A stretch of 64,000 bases of DNA. Origin: Streptomyces sp. P3 (GTDB lineage: Bacteria > Actinomycetota > Actinomycetes > Streptomycetales > Streptomycetaceae). The stretch lies in the NCBI RefSeq assembly GCF_003032475.1, contig NZ_CP028369.1, positions 558,001 to 622,000 of the forward strand. Direction: 5' to 3'. Position numbers and translations under genes: made by a program. Shown here piece by piece: positions 8,393-18,038 of this stretch; the stretch's first letter is position 1; each line of letters begins with the position of its first letter. The notes under the pieces were generated by a model, which had not been told where the DNA came from, did no database searches, and was given only the letters and a program-made list of their open reading frames with translations.

Positions 8393-9709
8393 TCAGACGA
8401 GGGGCGCGAGTTCGCTCGTGTCCCTCTCCGGCGTGCCCTTCCCGGGCGTGTCGTTCCGCCCCGCGTCCTTCCGCCCAGCGCCCTTCCTCGGCGTGTCCTT
8501 CCTCGGCGTGTCCCGCCGCACCGCGCCCGCGACGAGTGCCGACGTGGCGAGCACCGTCGCCGCGGTCAGCGCGAAGCACGCCCCCACCGGCAGCCGCACC
8601 GCCAGCGCCCCGGCGACCGCCGTGCCGGCCGTGCAGCCCGCGTTGACGGCCGTGTTGATCCACGCCCCCGCCCGCACCCGGGCCCGCGGGCCGGCGACCT
8701 CGTCGGCGATGAGGTAGGCCGTGGTGAGCGCCGGCGACACGAAGAACCCGGCGACCGCGACGGCCGCGGCCAGGACGCCGAGCCCCGGTGCGAGGGCCGC
8801 GCCGCACAGCGTCAGGCCGAGGCCCGCCGTGAGCCACGGCAGCCGGGCCGGGGCCGGAGTCCGCCAGGAGACGGCGCCGTTGAGCAGCCCGCCGACCGCG
8901 CTGCCGGCCGACAGCGCCGCCAGCACCCAGGCCACGGCCGCCCCGCCGGAGCCGTGTCCGTGCCGTTCCGCGAACGCCACGACCAGCAGGTCGACCACGC
9001 CCAGCGCCAGCCCCACGCCGACGACGGCGGTCACGGGCCGTCCGAGGCCGCGCAGCCCACCACCGCCCCGCCGCACGGCGCCGGCGCCCACGGGCGCCGC
9101 CCGCAGCGCGGGGGACGACAGGAACCCGGCGGTGCCCACGGCCATCAGGGCCGCGCCGGCCACGATCCCGGCGGCCGGCGGTGCGAAGCCGACCAGGACG
9201 CCGACCAGCAGCGGCCCGGTCACGAACAGCAGTTCCTCGGCGACGCCGTCGAGGCTGTAGGCGCGCTGGAGCAGGGCCCGGTCGGGTGCGAGCCGCGTCC
9301 AGACGGCCCGCATGGTCGGCCCCAGCGGCGGCACACAGGCCCCGGCGGCCGCGGCGAGGGCGCCGAGCGCCGGTGCGGGGGCGGGGTCCGGCCGGGAGAC
9401 GGCCGCGGCCAGCAGGCCGAGCAGCACGGTGTGCCCGGCCGTCATCGGCACGAGCGCCCGGCGTGGACCGTGGCGGTCGACGAGGGCCGCCCGCGCGGGC
9501 GACAGGAAGACGGCGGTGGCCCCGAACAGCGCCATCACGGCGCCGGCCACCGCGTACGAGCCCGTGGACCGGGTCACGGCGAGCATCACGGACAGCGGGA
9601 CGACCGCGTAGGACAACCGGCCGGTCAGGGCGGCGGCGAAGGTGCGGCGGGCGTGCGGGAGCCGCAGGACGACGGCATACGAAGGCCGCGGGGAGGGTGA
9701 AGCGGACAT
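8393..9709 (-). CDS. MFS transporter with repetitive charged C-terminal tail
   Basis: A 438-aa membrane protein with about 12 helices. A motif-A-like loop (ALVDRHGPRRALVP) occurs near residue 75, giving an MFS family fold. The last ~37 residues (RRDTPRKDTPRKGAGRKD onward) are hydrophilic and built from short imperfect repeats. The start is ATG 9709. The gene stands alone, about 190 bp from meaB, and its end abuts the kinase pseudogene. Substrate unknown. Confidence 0.8.
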   Translation of the reverse strand: MSASPSPRPSYAVVLRLPHARRTFAAALTGRLSYAVVPLSVMLAVTRSTGSYAVAGAVMALFGATAVFLSPARAALVDRHGPRRALVPMTAGHTVLLGLLAAAVSRPDPAPAPALGALAAAAGACVPPLGPTMRAVWTRLAPDRALLQRAYSLDGVAEELLFVTGPLLVGVLVGFAPPAAGIVAGAALMAVGTAGFLSSPALRAAPVGAGAVRRGGGGLRGLGRPVTAVVGVGLALGVVDLLVVAFAERHGHGSGGAAVAWVLAALSAGSAVGGLLNGAVSWRTPAPARLPWLTAGLGLTLCGAALAPGLGVLAAAVAVAGFFVSPALTTAYLIADEVAGPRARVRAGAWINTAVNAGCTAGTAVAGALAVRLPVGACFALTAATVLATSALVAGAVRRDTPRKDTPRKGAGRKDAGRNDTPGKGTPERDTSELAPLV

Positions 9710-9899
9710 GAGGAGGTTCCTCGACTCGAGGCAGGGCGGGAAAGGGGACGCCGGATCGCCGCGACCGGTGCGGCCTGCTGCCGCTCACCGATCACGGACC
9801 TGGGCGGTCCCTATGCCAAGAGGAGAAACACGAGAACGAACGTACCAGCGCCCGTGCGCGACCCGCACGCCGTTTTCCCCGGCGTGCCCTCGGCCCGGC

Positions 9900-10859
9900 T
9901 CAGCCCTCCGTCAGCCCCGCCACGAGTTCGTCGGCGGCCCGGTAGGGGTCGAGCTCGCCGGTGACGATGCGGTCCGCCAGGCTGCTCAGCCGGCGGTCCC
10001 CGTGGAGGTCGCCGATGCGTTCACGCAGGGCCGTGACGGCGATCGTCTCCACCTCGCGGGCGGCACGGGCGCGCCGGCGCTCGGCGAGGACGCCGTGCTC
10101 CTCCATCCACGCCCGGTGCTTCTCCAGCGCCTCGACGACCTCGTCGACGCCCTCGGCGCGCGCGGCCACGGTCTTGACGATCGGCGGCCGCCAGTCCCCG
10201 GGGCCGCGGGCCTCGCCGAGGCCGAGCATGTGGTTCAGTTCGCGTGCGGTGGCGTCGGCGCCGTCCCGGTCGGCCTTGTTGACGACGTAGACGTCGCCGA
10301 TCTCCAGGATGCCCGCCTTGGCCGCCTGGATGCCGTCGCCCATTCCCGGGGCCAGCAGGACCACGCTGGTGTCCGCCTGGGAGGCGATCTCGACCTCCGA
10401 CTGGCCTACGCCGACCGTCTCGACCAGGATCACGTCGCAGCCCGCGGCGTCCAGCACGCGGATCGCCTGCGGGGCCGACCAGGCGAGTCCGCCGAGGTGG
10501 CCGCGGGTGGCCATGGAGCGGATGTAGACACCGGGGTCGGAGGCGTGGTCGGACATCCGGACCCGGTCGCCGAGCAGCGCGCCCCCGGAGAACGGGGACG
10601 ACGGGTCGACGGCCAGTACGCCGACCCGCCTGCCCTGCCTGCGATAGGCGGTGACCAGCGCGGAGGTCGAGGTGGACTTGCCCACGCCCGGCGACCCGGT
10701 CAGTCCGACCACGTACGCGTTGCCGGTGAGCGGCGCCAGGGCCGCCATGACCTCCCTGAGCTGCGGGGACGCCCCCTCCACGAGGGAGATCAGCCGGGCC
10801 ACCGCCCGGGGGCGGCCTTCCCTGGCCTGGGCGACCAGCGAGGAGACGTCCTGCATCAC
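9900..10859 (-). CDS. meaB: Methylmalonyl-CoA mutase-associated GTPase MeaB
   Basis: A 319-aa G3E-family P-loop GTPase with Walker A GSPGVGKST at residues 55-63, DPSSPFSGGALLGDR as the switch region, ETVGVGQSE for G3 and VVNKAD for the base-recognition motif. MeaB (ArgK) gates adenosylcobalamin loading and protects methylmalonyl-CoA mutase from inactivation. The mutase genes are not in this window, but the epimerase gene mce lies 1.5 kb away. The start is GTG 10859, with ATG 10856 directly after. It is 55 bp downstream of the thiolase gene on the same strand. Confidence 0.93.
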   Translation of the reverse strand: MMQDVSSLVAQAREGRPRAVARLISLVEGASPQLREVMAALAPLTGNAYVVGLTGSPGVGKSTSTSALVTAYRRQGRRVGVLAVDPSSPFSGGALLGDRVRMSDHASDPGVYIRSMATRGHLGGLAWSAPQAIRVLDAAGCDVILVETVGVGQSEVEIASQADTSVVLLAPGMGDGIQAAKAGILEIGDVYVVNKADRDGADATARELNHMLGLGEARGPGDWRPPIVKTVAARAEGVDEVVEALEKHRAWMEEHGVLAERRRARAAREVETIAVTALRERIGDLHGDRRLSSLADRIVTGELDPYRAADELVAGLTEG

Positions 10860-10914
10860 AGCTCCGTTCAGATCCGTTCAGTTGCGTTCAGCGAGTGACA
10901 TCGCGCGACGCGAC

Positions 10915-12126
10915 TCAGCCCTTGGGCACCCGCACGATCAGCGCGTCGCCCTGCCCGCCGCCGCCGCACAGCGCCGCCGCGCCGACCCCGCCGCCGCGCC
11001 GCTTGAGCTCCAGGGCCAGGTGCAGCACCAGCCGGGCGCCGGACATCCCGATCGGGTGGCCCAGGGCGATGGCGCCACCGTTGACGTTCACCTTTTCCGT
11101 GGACACGCCGAGGTCCTTCATTGACTGGACCGCGACGGCCGCGAAGGCCTCGTTGATCTCGACGAGGTCGAGGTCGGAGACCTGCAGGCCCTCCTTCTTC
11201 AGGGCGTGCGCGATGGCGTTGGACGGCTGGGACTGCAGCGAGTTGTCCGGCCCGGCCACGTTGCCGTGGGCGCCGATCTCCGCGATCCACTCCAGGCCGA
11301 GCTCCTGCGCCTTGGCCTTGCTCATCACGACCACGGCCGCCGCGCCGTCGGAGATCTGCGACGACGAGCCCGCGGTGATCGTGCCGTCCTTGGCGAACGC
11401 CGGGCGGAGCTTGCCGAGGGACTCCGCGGTCGTGTCGGCGCGGATGCCCTCGTCCTTGCTGAAGACGACGGGCTCGCCCTTGCGCTGGGGGATCTCGACC
11501 GGGGTGATCTCTGCCTCGAAGACGCCGTTCTTCTGGGCGGCGGCCGCACGCTGGTGGGACAGGGCGGCGATCTCGTCCTGCTCCGGACGGGCGATGCCGA
11601 GGCGGGTGTTGTGCTTCTCGGTGGAGGCGCCCATGGCGATGTTCTCGAAGGCGTCGGTCAGACCGTCGTGCGCCATCGCGTCGAGCATCTCGATCGCACC
11701 GTACTTGAAGCCCTCGCGCGACTTCGGCAGCAGGTGCGGGGCGTTGGTCATGGACTCCTGGCCGCCGGCCACCACGACGTCGAACTCACCCGCGCGGATC
11801 AGCTGGTCCGCGAGCGCGATCGCGTCCAGGCCCGAGAGGCACACCTTGTTGATCGTGAGCGCCGGGACGTTCATCGGGATGCCGGCCTTGACCGCGGCCT
11901 GACGGGCCGGGATCTGCCCCGCCCCGGCCTGCAGCACCTGGCCCATGATCACGTACTGCACCTGGTCGCCGCCGATGCCCGCGCGGTCGAGGGCGGCCTT
12001 GATCGCGAAGCCGCCGAGATCGGCTCCGGAGAAGGACTTGAGGGAGCCCAGCAGCCGTCCCATGGGCGTACGCGCGCCCGCGACGATCACCGAGGTCGTG
12101 CCGTTGGAACCAGTCGAGTCAGTCAT
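10915..12126 (-). CDS. Acetyl-CoA C-acetyltransferase (thiolase)
   Basis: A 403-aa thiolase of normal length. The nucleophile is Cys96 in [10 protein letters not shown]. The C-terminal signatures [16 protein letters not shown] (His) and [11 protein letters not shown] (second Cys) are intact. It would condense or cleave acetoacetyl-CoA, and may supply acetoacetyl-CoA to the ethylmalonyl-CoA or polyketide precursor pathways. A biosynthetic versus β-oxidation role cannot be told from sequence. It is divergent from mce and upstream of meaB, so it groups with C3/C4 acyl-CoA metabolism. Confidence 0.93.
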   Translation of the reverse strand: MTDSTGSNGTTSVIVAGARTPMGRLLGSLKSFSGADLGGFAIKAALDRAGIGGDQVQYVIMGQVLQAGAGQIPARQAAVKAGIPMNVPALTINKVCLSGLDAIALADQLIRAGEFDVVVAGGQESMTNAPHLLPKSREGFKYGAIEMLDAMAHDGLTDAFENIAMGASTEKHNTRLGIARPEQDEIAALSHQRAAAAQKNGVFEAEITPVEIPQRKGEPVVFSKDEGIRADTTAESLGKLRPAFAKDGTITAGSSSQISDGAAAVVVMSKAKAQELGLEWIAEIGAHGNVAGPDNSLQSQPSNAIAHALKKEGLQVSDLDLVEINEAFAAVAVQSMKDLGVSTEKVNVNGGAIALGHPIGMSGARLVLHLALELKRRGGGVGAAALCGGGGQGDALIVRVPKG

Positions 12127-12277
12127 GAGCTGCGATTCCCCTTACCGGCCTGCACAGGCCGAGGAGTGAACGAGGGTTTACTTCGAATGTACTGAGTGGC
12201 ACTCCGTGCCGTCATCGGGCCGTCAGTGTGATCGCGCGCACGTTGCGTAACCACCTCAGCCGCGCTGCACTAGCAGC

Positions 12278-12718
12278 ATGCTGACGCGAATCGACCACAT
12301 CGGGATCGCCTGCCACGACCTCGACGCGACCGTCGAGTTCTACCGTTCCACATACGGCTTCGAGGTGTTCCACTCCGAGGTCAACGAGGAGCAGGGCGTG
12401 CGCGAGGCCATGCTCAAGATCAACGAGACCTCCGACGGCGGAGCCTCCTACCTGCAGCTTCTGGAGCCGACCCGCCCCGACTCCACCGTCGCCAAGTGGC
12501 TCGACAAGAACGGCGAGGGCGTCCACCACATCGCCTTCGGTACGGCGGACGTGGACGGCGAGGCCGCGGACATCCGCTCCAAGGGCGTACGCGTCCTGTA
12601 CGAAGAGCCCCGACGCGGCTCCATGGGGTCACGAATCACCTTCCTGCACCCGAAGGATTGCCACGGAGTTCTGACAGAACTGGTCACATCGGCCCCTGTT
12701 GAGTCACCTGAGCACTGA
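12278..12718 (+). CDS. mce: Methylmalonyl-CoA epimerase
   Basis: A 146-aa vicinal-oxygen-chelate protein: RIDHIGIACHDLDATVEFY at the N-terminus with the metal-binding His7, and GVHHIAFGTADVD in the second βαβββ module. It interconverts (2R)- and (2S)-methylmalonyl-CoA, linking propionyl-CoA carboxylase and the B12 mutase and feeding polyketide extender units. The ATG at 12278 gives the family length. It is transcribed away from the thiolase gene. Confidence 0.92.
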   Translation: MLTRIDHIGIACHDLDATVEFYRSTYGFEVFHSEVNEEQGVREAMLKINETSDGGASYLQLLEPTRPDSTVAKWLDKNGEGVHHIAFGTADVDGEAADIRSKGVRVLYEEPRRGSMGSRITFLHPKDCHGVLTELVTSAPVESPEH

Positions 12719-12949
12719 CCCCCGTACATATGGGCCGGTAGGGTTGGGCTCGGTCGCCGCTCACACCGGGGCGACCCGGTCCTGCCGTCAGCGGCGGGAC
12801 GCAGCCGGGGTCCGGGTTTCGGGGGACGAGCGTCGGGGCAGCAGCCCATGCTCCGTCGTTGATCTGACACCATTCCCCGGGGGCCCCGTCCGGCGGATGG
12901 ACGGAGCTCGTTCGGGAAGCTTGCGACCAGGGACGGATGGGACCGCGCA

Positions 12950-15900
12950 GTGCGGGGCTATGAGAGCCAGGAGCGGGAGCCGGCGGCTGACGTCGACCAC
13001 CTGACTCGGTTCGAAGCCGAGATGAAGCGGCTGAAGACCGAGCGGGAAAAGGCGATCCAGCATGCCGAGGACCTCGGCTACCAGGTCGAGGTGCTGCGCG
13101 CCAAGTTGCACGAGGCGCGGCGCACCATCATGTCCCGGCCCGCCTTCGACGGCGGCGACCTCGGATACCAGGCCGAGCAGTTGCTGCGCAACGCGCAGAT
13201 GCAGGCCGACCAGCTGCGGCAGGACGCCGAGCGGGAGCTGAGCCAGGCCCGGGCGCAGACGCAGCGGATCCTCCAGGAGCACGCCGAGCAGGCGGCCCGC
13301 CTCCAGGCGGAGCTGCACCAGGAGGCCGTCACCCGTCGCCAGCAGCTCGACCAGGAGCTGGCCGAGCGCCGGCAGAACGTCGAGTCGCACGTCAACGAGA
13401 ACGTGGCCTGGGCCGAGCAGCTGCGGGCCCGCACCGAGGCGCAGGCCCGCCGGCTGCTCGACGAGTCGCGGGCCGAGGCCGAGCAGGCCCTGACGGCCGC
13501 GCGCGCCGAGGCCGAACGGGTGGCGACCGAGGCCCGGCAGCGGCTCCAGGCCGACGCCGAGTCGGCCCGCGCCGAGGCCGAGCAGCTGCTGCTGCGGGCC
13601 CGCACCGACGCCGAGCGGCTGCTGAACGCCGCGTCCACGCAGGCCCAGGAGGCCAGCGACCACGCGGAGCAGCTGCGCACCTCCACCGTCACCGAGTCCG
13701 ACGCCGCCCGCCGGCAGGCCGGCGAGCTCAGCCGCGCCGCCGAGCAGCGCATGTCCGAGGCCGAGGAGGCGCTGCGCAAGGCGCAGGCCGAGGCCGACAA
13801 GGTGCTCGCCGAGGCCAAGGAGGCCGCGTCCAAGACGCTCTCGGGCGCCGAGTCGGCCAACGAGCAGCGCACCCGCACCGCGAAGGAACAGGTCGCCCGG
13901 CTGGTCAGCGAGGCCACCAAGGAGGCCGAGACCACCAAGGCGGACGCCGAGCAGCTCGTCGCCGACGCCCGCGCCGAGGCCGAGAAGATCGTCGCGGAGG
14001 CCTCCGAGAAGGCCCGCACGCTCACCGCCGAGGAGAGCGCCACCCAGCTGTCGAAGGCGGCGAAGACCGCCGAGGACGTCCTCATCAAGGCCCAGGAGGA
14101 CGCCCAGCGCACCACCAGGGCCGCCGCCGAGGAGGCCGAGCGGATCCGCCGTGAGGCGGAGACCGAGGCGGACCGGCTGCGCGCCGAGGCGCACGACATC
14201 GCCGAGCAGCTCAAGGGCTCGGCGAAGGACGACACCAAGGAGTACCGCGCCAAGACGGTCGAGCTGCAGGAGGAGGCCCGCCGGCTGCGCGGCGAGGCCG
14301 AGCAGCTGCGTGCCGACGCCGTCGCCGAGGGCGAGAAGATCCGCGCGGAGGCCCGCAAGGAGGCCGTCCAGCAGATCGAGGAGGCGGCCAGGACCGCCGA
14401 GGAGCTGCTGTCCAAGGCGAAGGCCGACGCGGACGAGTTGCGGCAGAAGGCCACCGCGGACAGCGAGAAGGTGCGCACCGAGGCCATCGAGCGCGCCACC
14501 GCGCTGCGCCGGCAGGCCGCCGAGACCCTGGAGCGCACCCGCGCGGAGGCCGAGCGCTCCCGCGAGGAGGCGGTGGAGCTCGCCGAGACCATCACCTCCA
14601 ACGCCGAGCAGGCCGCGCGTGAACTGCGCGAGGAGACCGAGCGCGGCATAGAGGCCCGGCAGGCGGAGGCGGCCGAGGAGCTGACCCGGCTGCAGACGGA
14701 GACGGAGGGCCGGCTGGCCTCCGCCGAGCAGGCGCTCACCGACGCCCGCGAGGAGGCCGCGCGCATCCGCCGCGAGGCAGTGGAGGAGACCGAGCGGCTG
14801 CGCTCCGAGGCCGCCGAGCGGATCCGCGGCCTTCAGCAGCAGGCCGACGCGGAGGCGGAGCGGCTGCGCAACGAGGCCGCCGCCGACGCGTCCGCCTCGC
14901 GCGCCGAGGGCGAGGCCGTGGCCGTCCGGCTGCGTTCCGACGCGGCCGCCGAGGCCGAGCGCCTCAAGACGGAGGCACAGGACACCGCCGACCGGGTGCG
15001 CGCGGAGGCGCAGGCCGCGGCCGAGCGACTGGCCGACGAGGCGTCCGAGACGCTGGCCGCCGCCCAGGAGGAGGCCGTCCGGCGCCGACGCGAGGCCGAG
15101 GAACTGCTCGGTTCCGCCCGCCAGGAGGCCGGCCAGGAGCGCGAGCGGGCCCGCGAGCAGAGCGAGGAACTGCTGGCCTCGGCGCGCAAGCGCGTGGAGG
15201 AGGCGCAGACCGAGGCCGTCCGGCTGGTCGAGGAGGCCGACCGGCGGGCCACCGAGATGGTGTCGGCGGCCGAGCAGCACGCGCAGCAGGTGCGGGATTC
15301 CGTGGCCGGGCTGCACGAGCAGGCGCAGGACGAGATCACCGGGCTGCGCTCGGCCGCCGAGCACGCGGCGGACCGCGTCCGGCGCGAGGCCGAGGAGGAG
15401 GCGGACCGGGTCCGCACCGACGCATACGCCGAGCGGGAGCGGGCCGCCGAGGACGCGGGCCGGGTCCGGCGGGAGGCGAGCGAGGCGGCGCAGGCGGCGC
15501 AGGCGCTGGCCGAGCAGACCGTCGGCGAGGCGATCACGGAGGCGGAGCGGCTGCGCTCGGAGGCGTCCGCGCACGCCCAGCGGGTGCGCACCGAGTCCTC
15601 GGACACCATCGCCCAGGCCGAGCAGGACGCGTCGCGCACCCGCGCCGACGCCCGCGACGACGCCAACCGCATCCGCTCGGACGCGGCGACGCAGGCCGAC
15701 ACCCTCATCACCGAGGCCCGCAACGAGGCGGAGCGGCTCCAGACCGAGACCATCGCCGAGGCCGAGCGGCTGCAGTCGGAGACGATCGCGGAGGCCGAGC
15801 GGCTGCGCGCCGAGTCGGTCGCCAAGGCGGAGAAGCTGATCTCGGACGCGTCGGGGGACGCGGAGCGGCTGCGGGCCGAGGCCGCCGAGACGGTGGGGTC

Positions 15901-16831
15901 CGCGCAGCAGCACGCCGAGCGGGTCCGGGCCGAGGCGGAGCGCTTCAAGGCGGAGGCGGCCGCGGAGGCCGACCGTCTGATGAGCGTGGCCCGCGAGGAG
16001 GCCGACTCGACGCTGGACGAGGCCCGCAAGGAGGCCAACAAGCGGCGCTCCGAGGCGGCCGAGCAGGTCGACACCCTCATCACGGAGACCGCGGCCGAGG
16101 CGGACAAGCTGCTCGCCGAGGCGCAGACGCAGGCGCAGAAGACCACCGCGGACGCGGAGGCGCAGGCCGACTCGATGGTCGGCGCGGCCCGCAGCGAGGC
16201 CGACCGGCTGGTCTCCGAGGCGACGGTGAAGGGCAACTCCCGGGTGGAGAAGGCCCGTACGGACGCGGACGGACTGCTCATCGGCGCCCGGCGCGACGCG
16301 ACGGCCATAAGGGAGCGGGCCGAGGAGCTGCGCGACCGCATCACGAGCGAGATCGAGGCGCTGCACGAGCGGGCCCGCCGTGAGGCCGCCGAGACGATGA
16401 AGTCGACCGGCGACCGCTGCGACGCGCTCATCAAGGCGTCCGAGGAGCAGCTCGCGAAGGCGCAGGCGAAGGCGCGGGAGCTGGTGTCGGACGCCAACTC
16501 CGAGGCCGGCAAGGTCCGTATCGCCGCCGTGAAGAAGGCGGAGGGGCTCCTCAAGGAGGCCGAGCAGAAGAAGTCGGCGCTGGTGCGGGAGGCCGAGGAG
16601 CTCAAGGCCGAGGCGATCCGCGAGGCGCGGCGCACGGTCGAGGAGGGCAAGCGGGAGCTGGAGGTCCTGGTGCGCCGGCGTGAGGACATCAACGCGGAGA
16701 TCTCCCGGGTCCAGGACGTGCTGGAGGCGCTGGAGTCCTTCGAGGCGCCGGCCGGGAGCAAGGACGGGGGCGTCAAGGCGGGCGCCGCCATCGGAGCTCC
16801 CCGATCGGGTGGGAAGCCCTCGGACGGCTAG
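12950..16831 (+). CDS. scy: Scy, giant coiled-coil polar-growth scaffold
   Basis: A 1293-aa protein that is almost entirely coiled coil: Ala/Glu/Arg/Gln-rich with motifs such as EAERLRAEA repeated dozens of times. The N-terminus contains a DivIVA-like short coil and a linker (IMSRPAFDGGDLGYQAEQLL at about 58-80). Literature on Scy/FilP describes a 51-residue coiled-coil repeat. Scy organises the tip assembly (with DivIVA and FilP) that sets hyphal growth sites. It starts at GTG 12950 with a weak ribosome site; a nearby upstream start was not found. filP follows 183 bp downstream, as in other streptomycetes. Internal repetition makes this locus prone to copy-number or assembly variation. Confidence 0.93.
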   Translation: MRGYESQEREPAADVDHLTRFEAEMKRLKTEREKAIQHAEDLGYQVEVLRAKLHEARRTIMSRPAFDGGDLGYQAEQLLRNAQMQADQLRQDAERELSQARAQTQRILQEHAEQAARLQAELHQEAVTRRQQLDQELAERRQNVESHVNENVAWAEQLRARTEAQARRLLDESRAEAEQALTAARAEAERVATEARQRLQADAESARAEAEQLLLRARTDAERLLNAASTQAQEASDHAEQLRTSTVTESDAARRQAGELSRAAEQRMSEAEEALRKAQAEADKVLAEAKEAASKTLSGAESANEQRTRTAKEQVARLVSEATKEAETTKADAEQLVADARAEAEKIVAEASEKARTLTAEESATQLSKAAKTAEDVLIKAQEDAQRTTRAAAEEAERIRREAETEADRLRAEAHDIAEQLKGSAKDDTKEYRAKTVELQEEARRLRGEAEQLRADAVAEGEKIRAEARKEAVQQIEEAARTAEELLSKAKADADELRQKATADSEKVRTEAIERATALRRQAAETLERTRAEAERSREEAVELAETITSNAEQAARELREETERGIEARQAEAAEELTRLQTETEGRLASAEQALTDAREEAARIRREAVEETERLRSEAAERIRGLQQQADAEAERLRNEAAADASASRAEGEAVAVRLRSDAAAEAERLKTEAQDTADRVRAEAQAAAERLADEASETLAAAQEEAVRRRREAEELLGSARQEAGQERERAREQSEELLASARKRVEEAQTEAVRLVEEADRRATEMVSAAEQHAQQVRDSVAGLHEQAQDEITGLRSAAEHAADRVRREAEEEADRVRTDAYAERERAAEDAGRVRREASEAAQAAQALAEQTVGEAITEAERLRSEASAHAQRVRTESSDTIAQAEQDASRTRADARDDANRIRSDAATQADTLITEARNEAERLQTETIAEAERLQSETIAEAERLRAESVAKAEKLISDASGDAERLRAEAAETVGSAQQHAERVRAEAERFKAEAAAEADRLMSVAREEADSTLDEARKEANKRRSEAAEQVDTLITETAAEADKLLAEAQTQAQKTTADAEAQADSMVGAARSEADRLVSEATVKGNSRVEKARTDADGLLIGARRDATAIRERAEELRDRITSEIEALHERARREAAETMKSTGDRCDALIKASEEQLAKAQAKARELVSDANSEAGKVRIAAVKKAEGLLKEAEQKKSALVREAEELKAEAIREARRTVEEGKRELEVLVRRREDINAEISRVQDVLEALESFEAPAGSKDGGVKAGAAIGAPRSGGKPSDG

Positions 16832-17014
16832 CGGAATGTGTGGATTGGGTTAAAGTCTGGGGTCTTTGACCGGACCATTGGCAAGGGGTGCGCCGCTCAG
16901 CCACCCAAAAGGGGTGTCATTCTCCAGATCAAACACGCATACGCTCGATGACACACCGCTCAGGCCCCTAGGATTCCACCTATCACCTCACCGGTCTCAT
17001 TCGACAGGAACCCC

Positions 17015-17953
17015 ATGAGCGACACTTCCCCCTACGGCTTCGAGCTTGTGCGGCGTGGGTACGACCGCGCTCAGGTGGACGAACGCATCTCGAAGCTCGT
17101 CTCCGACCGTGACAGCGCTCTGGCTCGTATCACTGCTCTGGAAAAGCGCATCGAGGAGCTCCACCTCGAGACGCAGAACGCCCAGGCCCAGGTAAGCGAC
17201 GCCGAGCCGTCGTACGCCGGTCTCGGCGCGCGTGTCGAGAAGATCCTCCGCCTCGCCGAGGAAGAGGCCAAGGACCTGCGCGAGGAGGCCCGTCGCGCGG
17301 CCGAGCAGCACCGGGAGCTCGCCGAGTCGGCCGCCCAGCAGGTGCGCAACGACGCGGAATCGTTCGCCGCGGAGCGCAAGTCCAAGGCGGAGGACGAGGG
17401 CGTCCGGATCGTCGAGAAGGCCAAGAGCGACGCGTCGCAGCTGCGTTCCGAGGCGCAGAAGGACGCGCAGTCGAAGCGTGAGGAGGCGGACGCCCTCTTC
17501 GAGGAGACCCGCGCGAAGGCCGCGCAGGCCGCCGCCGACTTCGAGACCAACCTGGCCAAGCGCCGCGAGCAGTCGGAGCGCGACCTGGCGTCCCGGCAGC
17601 AGAAGGCGGAGAAGCGTCTCGCGGAGATCGAGCACCGCGCGGAGCAGCTGCGTCTGGAGGCGGAGAAGCTGCGCACCGACGCCGAGCGTCGGGCCCGTCA
17701 GACCGTCGAGACGGCGCAGCGCCAGGCCGAGGACATCGTGGCCGACGCGAACGCCAAGGCGGACCGGATCCGTTCCGAGTCCGAGCGCGAGCTGGCGGCG
17801 CTCACCAACCGTCGCGACAGCATCAACGCCCAGCTGACGAACGTCCGCGAGATGCTCGCCACGCTGACCGGCGCCGCGGTGGCCGCGGCCGGTTCGCCGT
17901 CCACGGACGACGAGCCGATCTCGCGCGGGGTCCCGGCACAGCAGTCCCGGTAA
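17015..17953 (+). CDS. filP: FilP, filament-forming coiled-coil protein
   Basis: A 312-aa protein. The N-terminal DivIVA-like segment (YGFELVRRGYDRAQVDERI) is followed by a short coil and a linker (PSYAGLGARVEKIL at about 65-80). A long Ala/Glu/Arg coiled coil runs to residue ~285, ending in a Pro/Ser tail. FilP forms intermediate-filament-like networks at hyphal tips and interacts with DivIVA and Scy. The ATG is preceded by AGGAA. It is followed by a strong terminator. Confidence 0.94.
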   Translation: MSDTSPYGFELVRRGYDRAQVDERISKLVSDRDSALARITALEKRIEELHLETQNAQAQVSDAEPSYAGLGARVEKILRLAEEEAKDLREEARRAAEQHRELAESAAQQVRNDAESFAAERKSKAEDEGVRIVEKAKSDASQLRSEAQKDAQSKREEADALFEETRAKAAQAAADFETNLAKRREQSERDLASRQQKAEKRLAEIEHRAEQLRLEAEKLRTDAERRARQTVETAQRQAEDIVADANAKADRIRSESERELAALTNRRDSINAQLTNVREMLATLTGAAVAAAGSPSTDDEPISRGVPAQQSR

Positions 17954-17984
17954 CGTCCGCAGGTACGGGGAACGGACATCGCCG

Positions 17985-18016
17985 AAGCCCTCTGCCACTC
18001 CGGTGGCAGGGGGCTT
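17985..18016 (+). terminator. filP terminator hairpin
   Basis: The arms AAGCCCTCTGCCA (17985-17997) and TGGCAGGGGGCTT (18004-18016) pair over 13 positions with one G:T wobble and a 6-nt loop. The hairpin sits 32 bp after the filP stop and separates filP from the ABC operon. Confidence 0.8.
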
Positions 18017-18038
18017 TGTCGCGCTTTAGCGTGGCCGC

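Noticed and set aside
12788..16366. 1192-aa open frame antisense to scy
   Set aside because: It is a Leu/Gly/Arg-rich shadow produced by the repetitive, GC-biased coiled-coil gene on the other strand; no family-like sequence.
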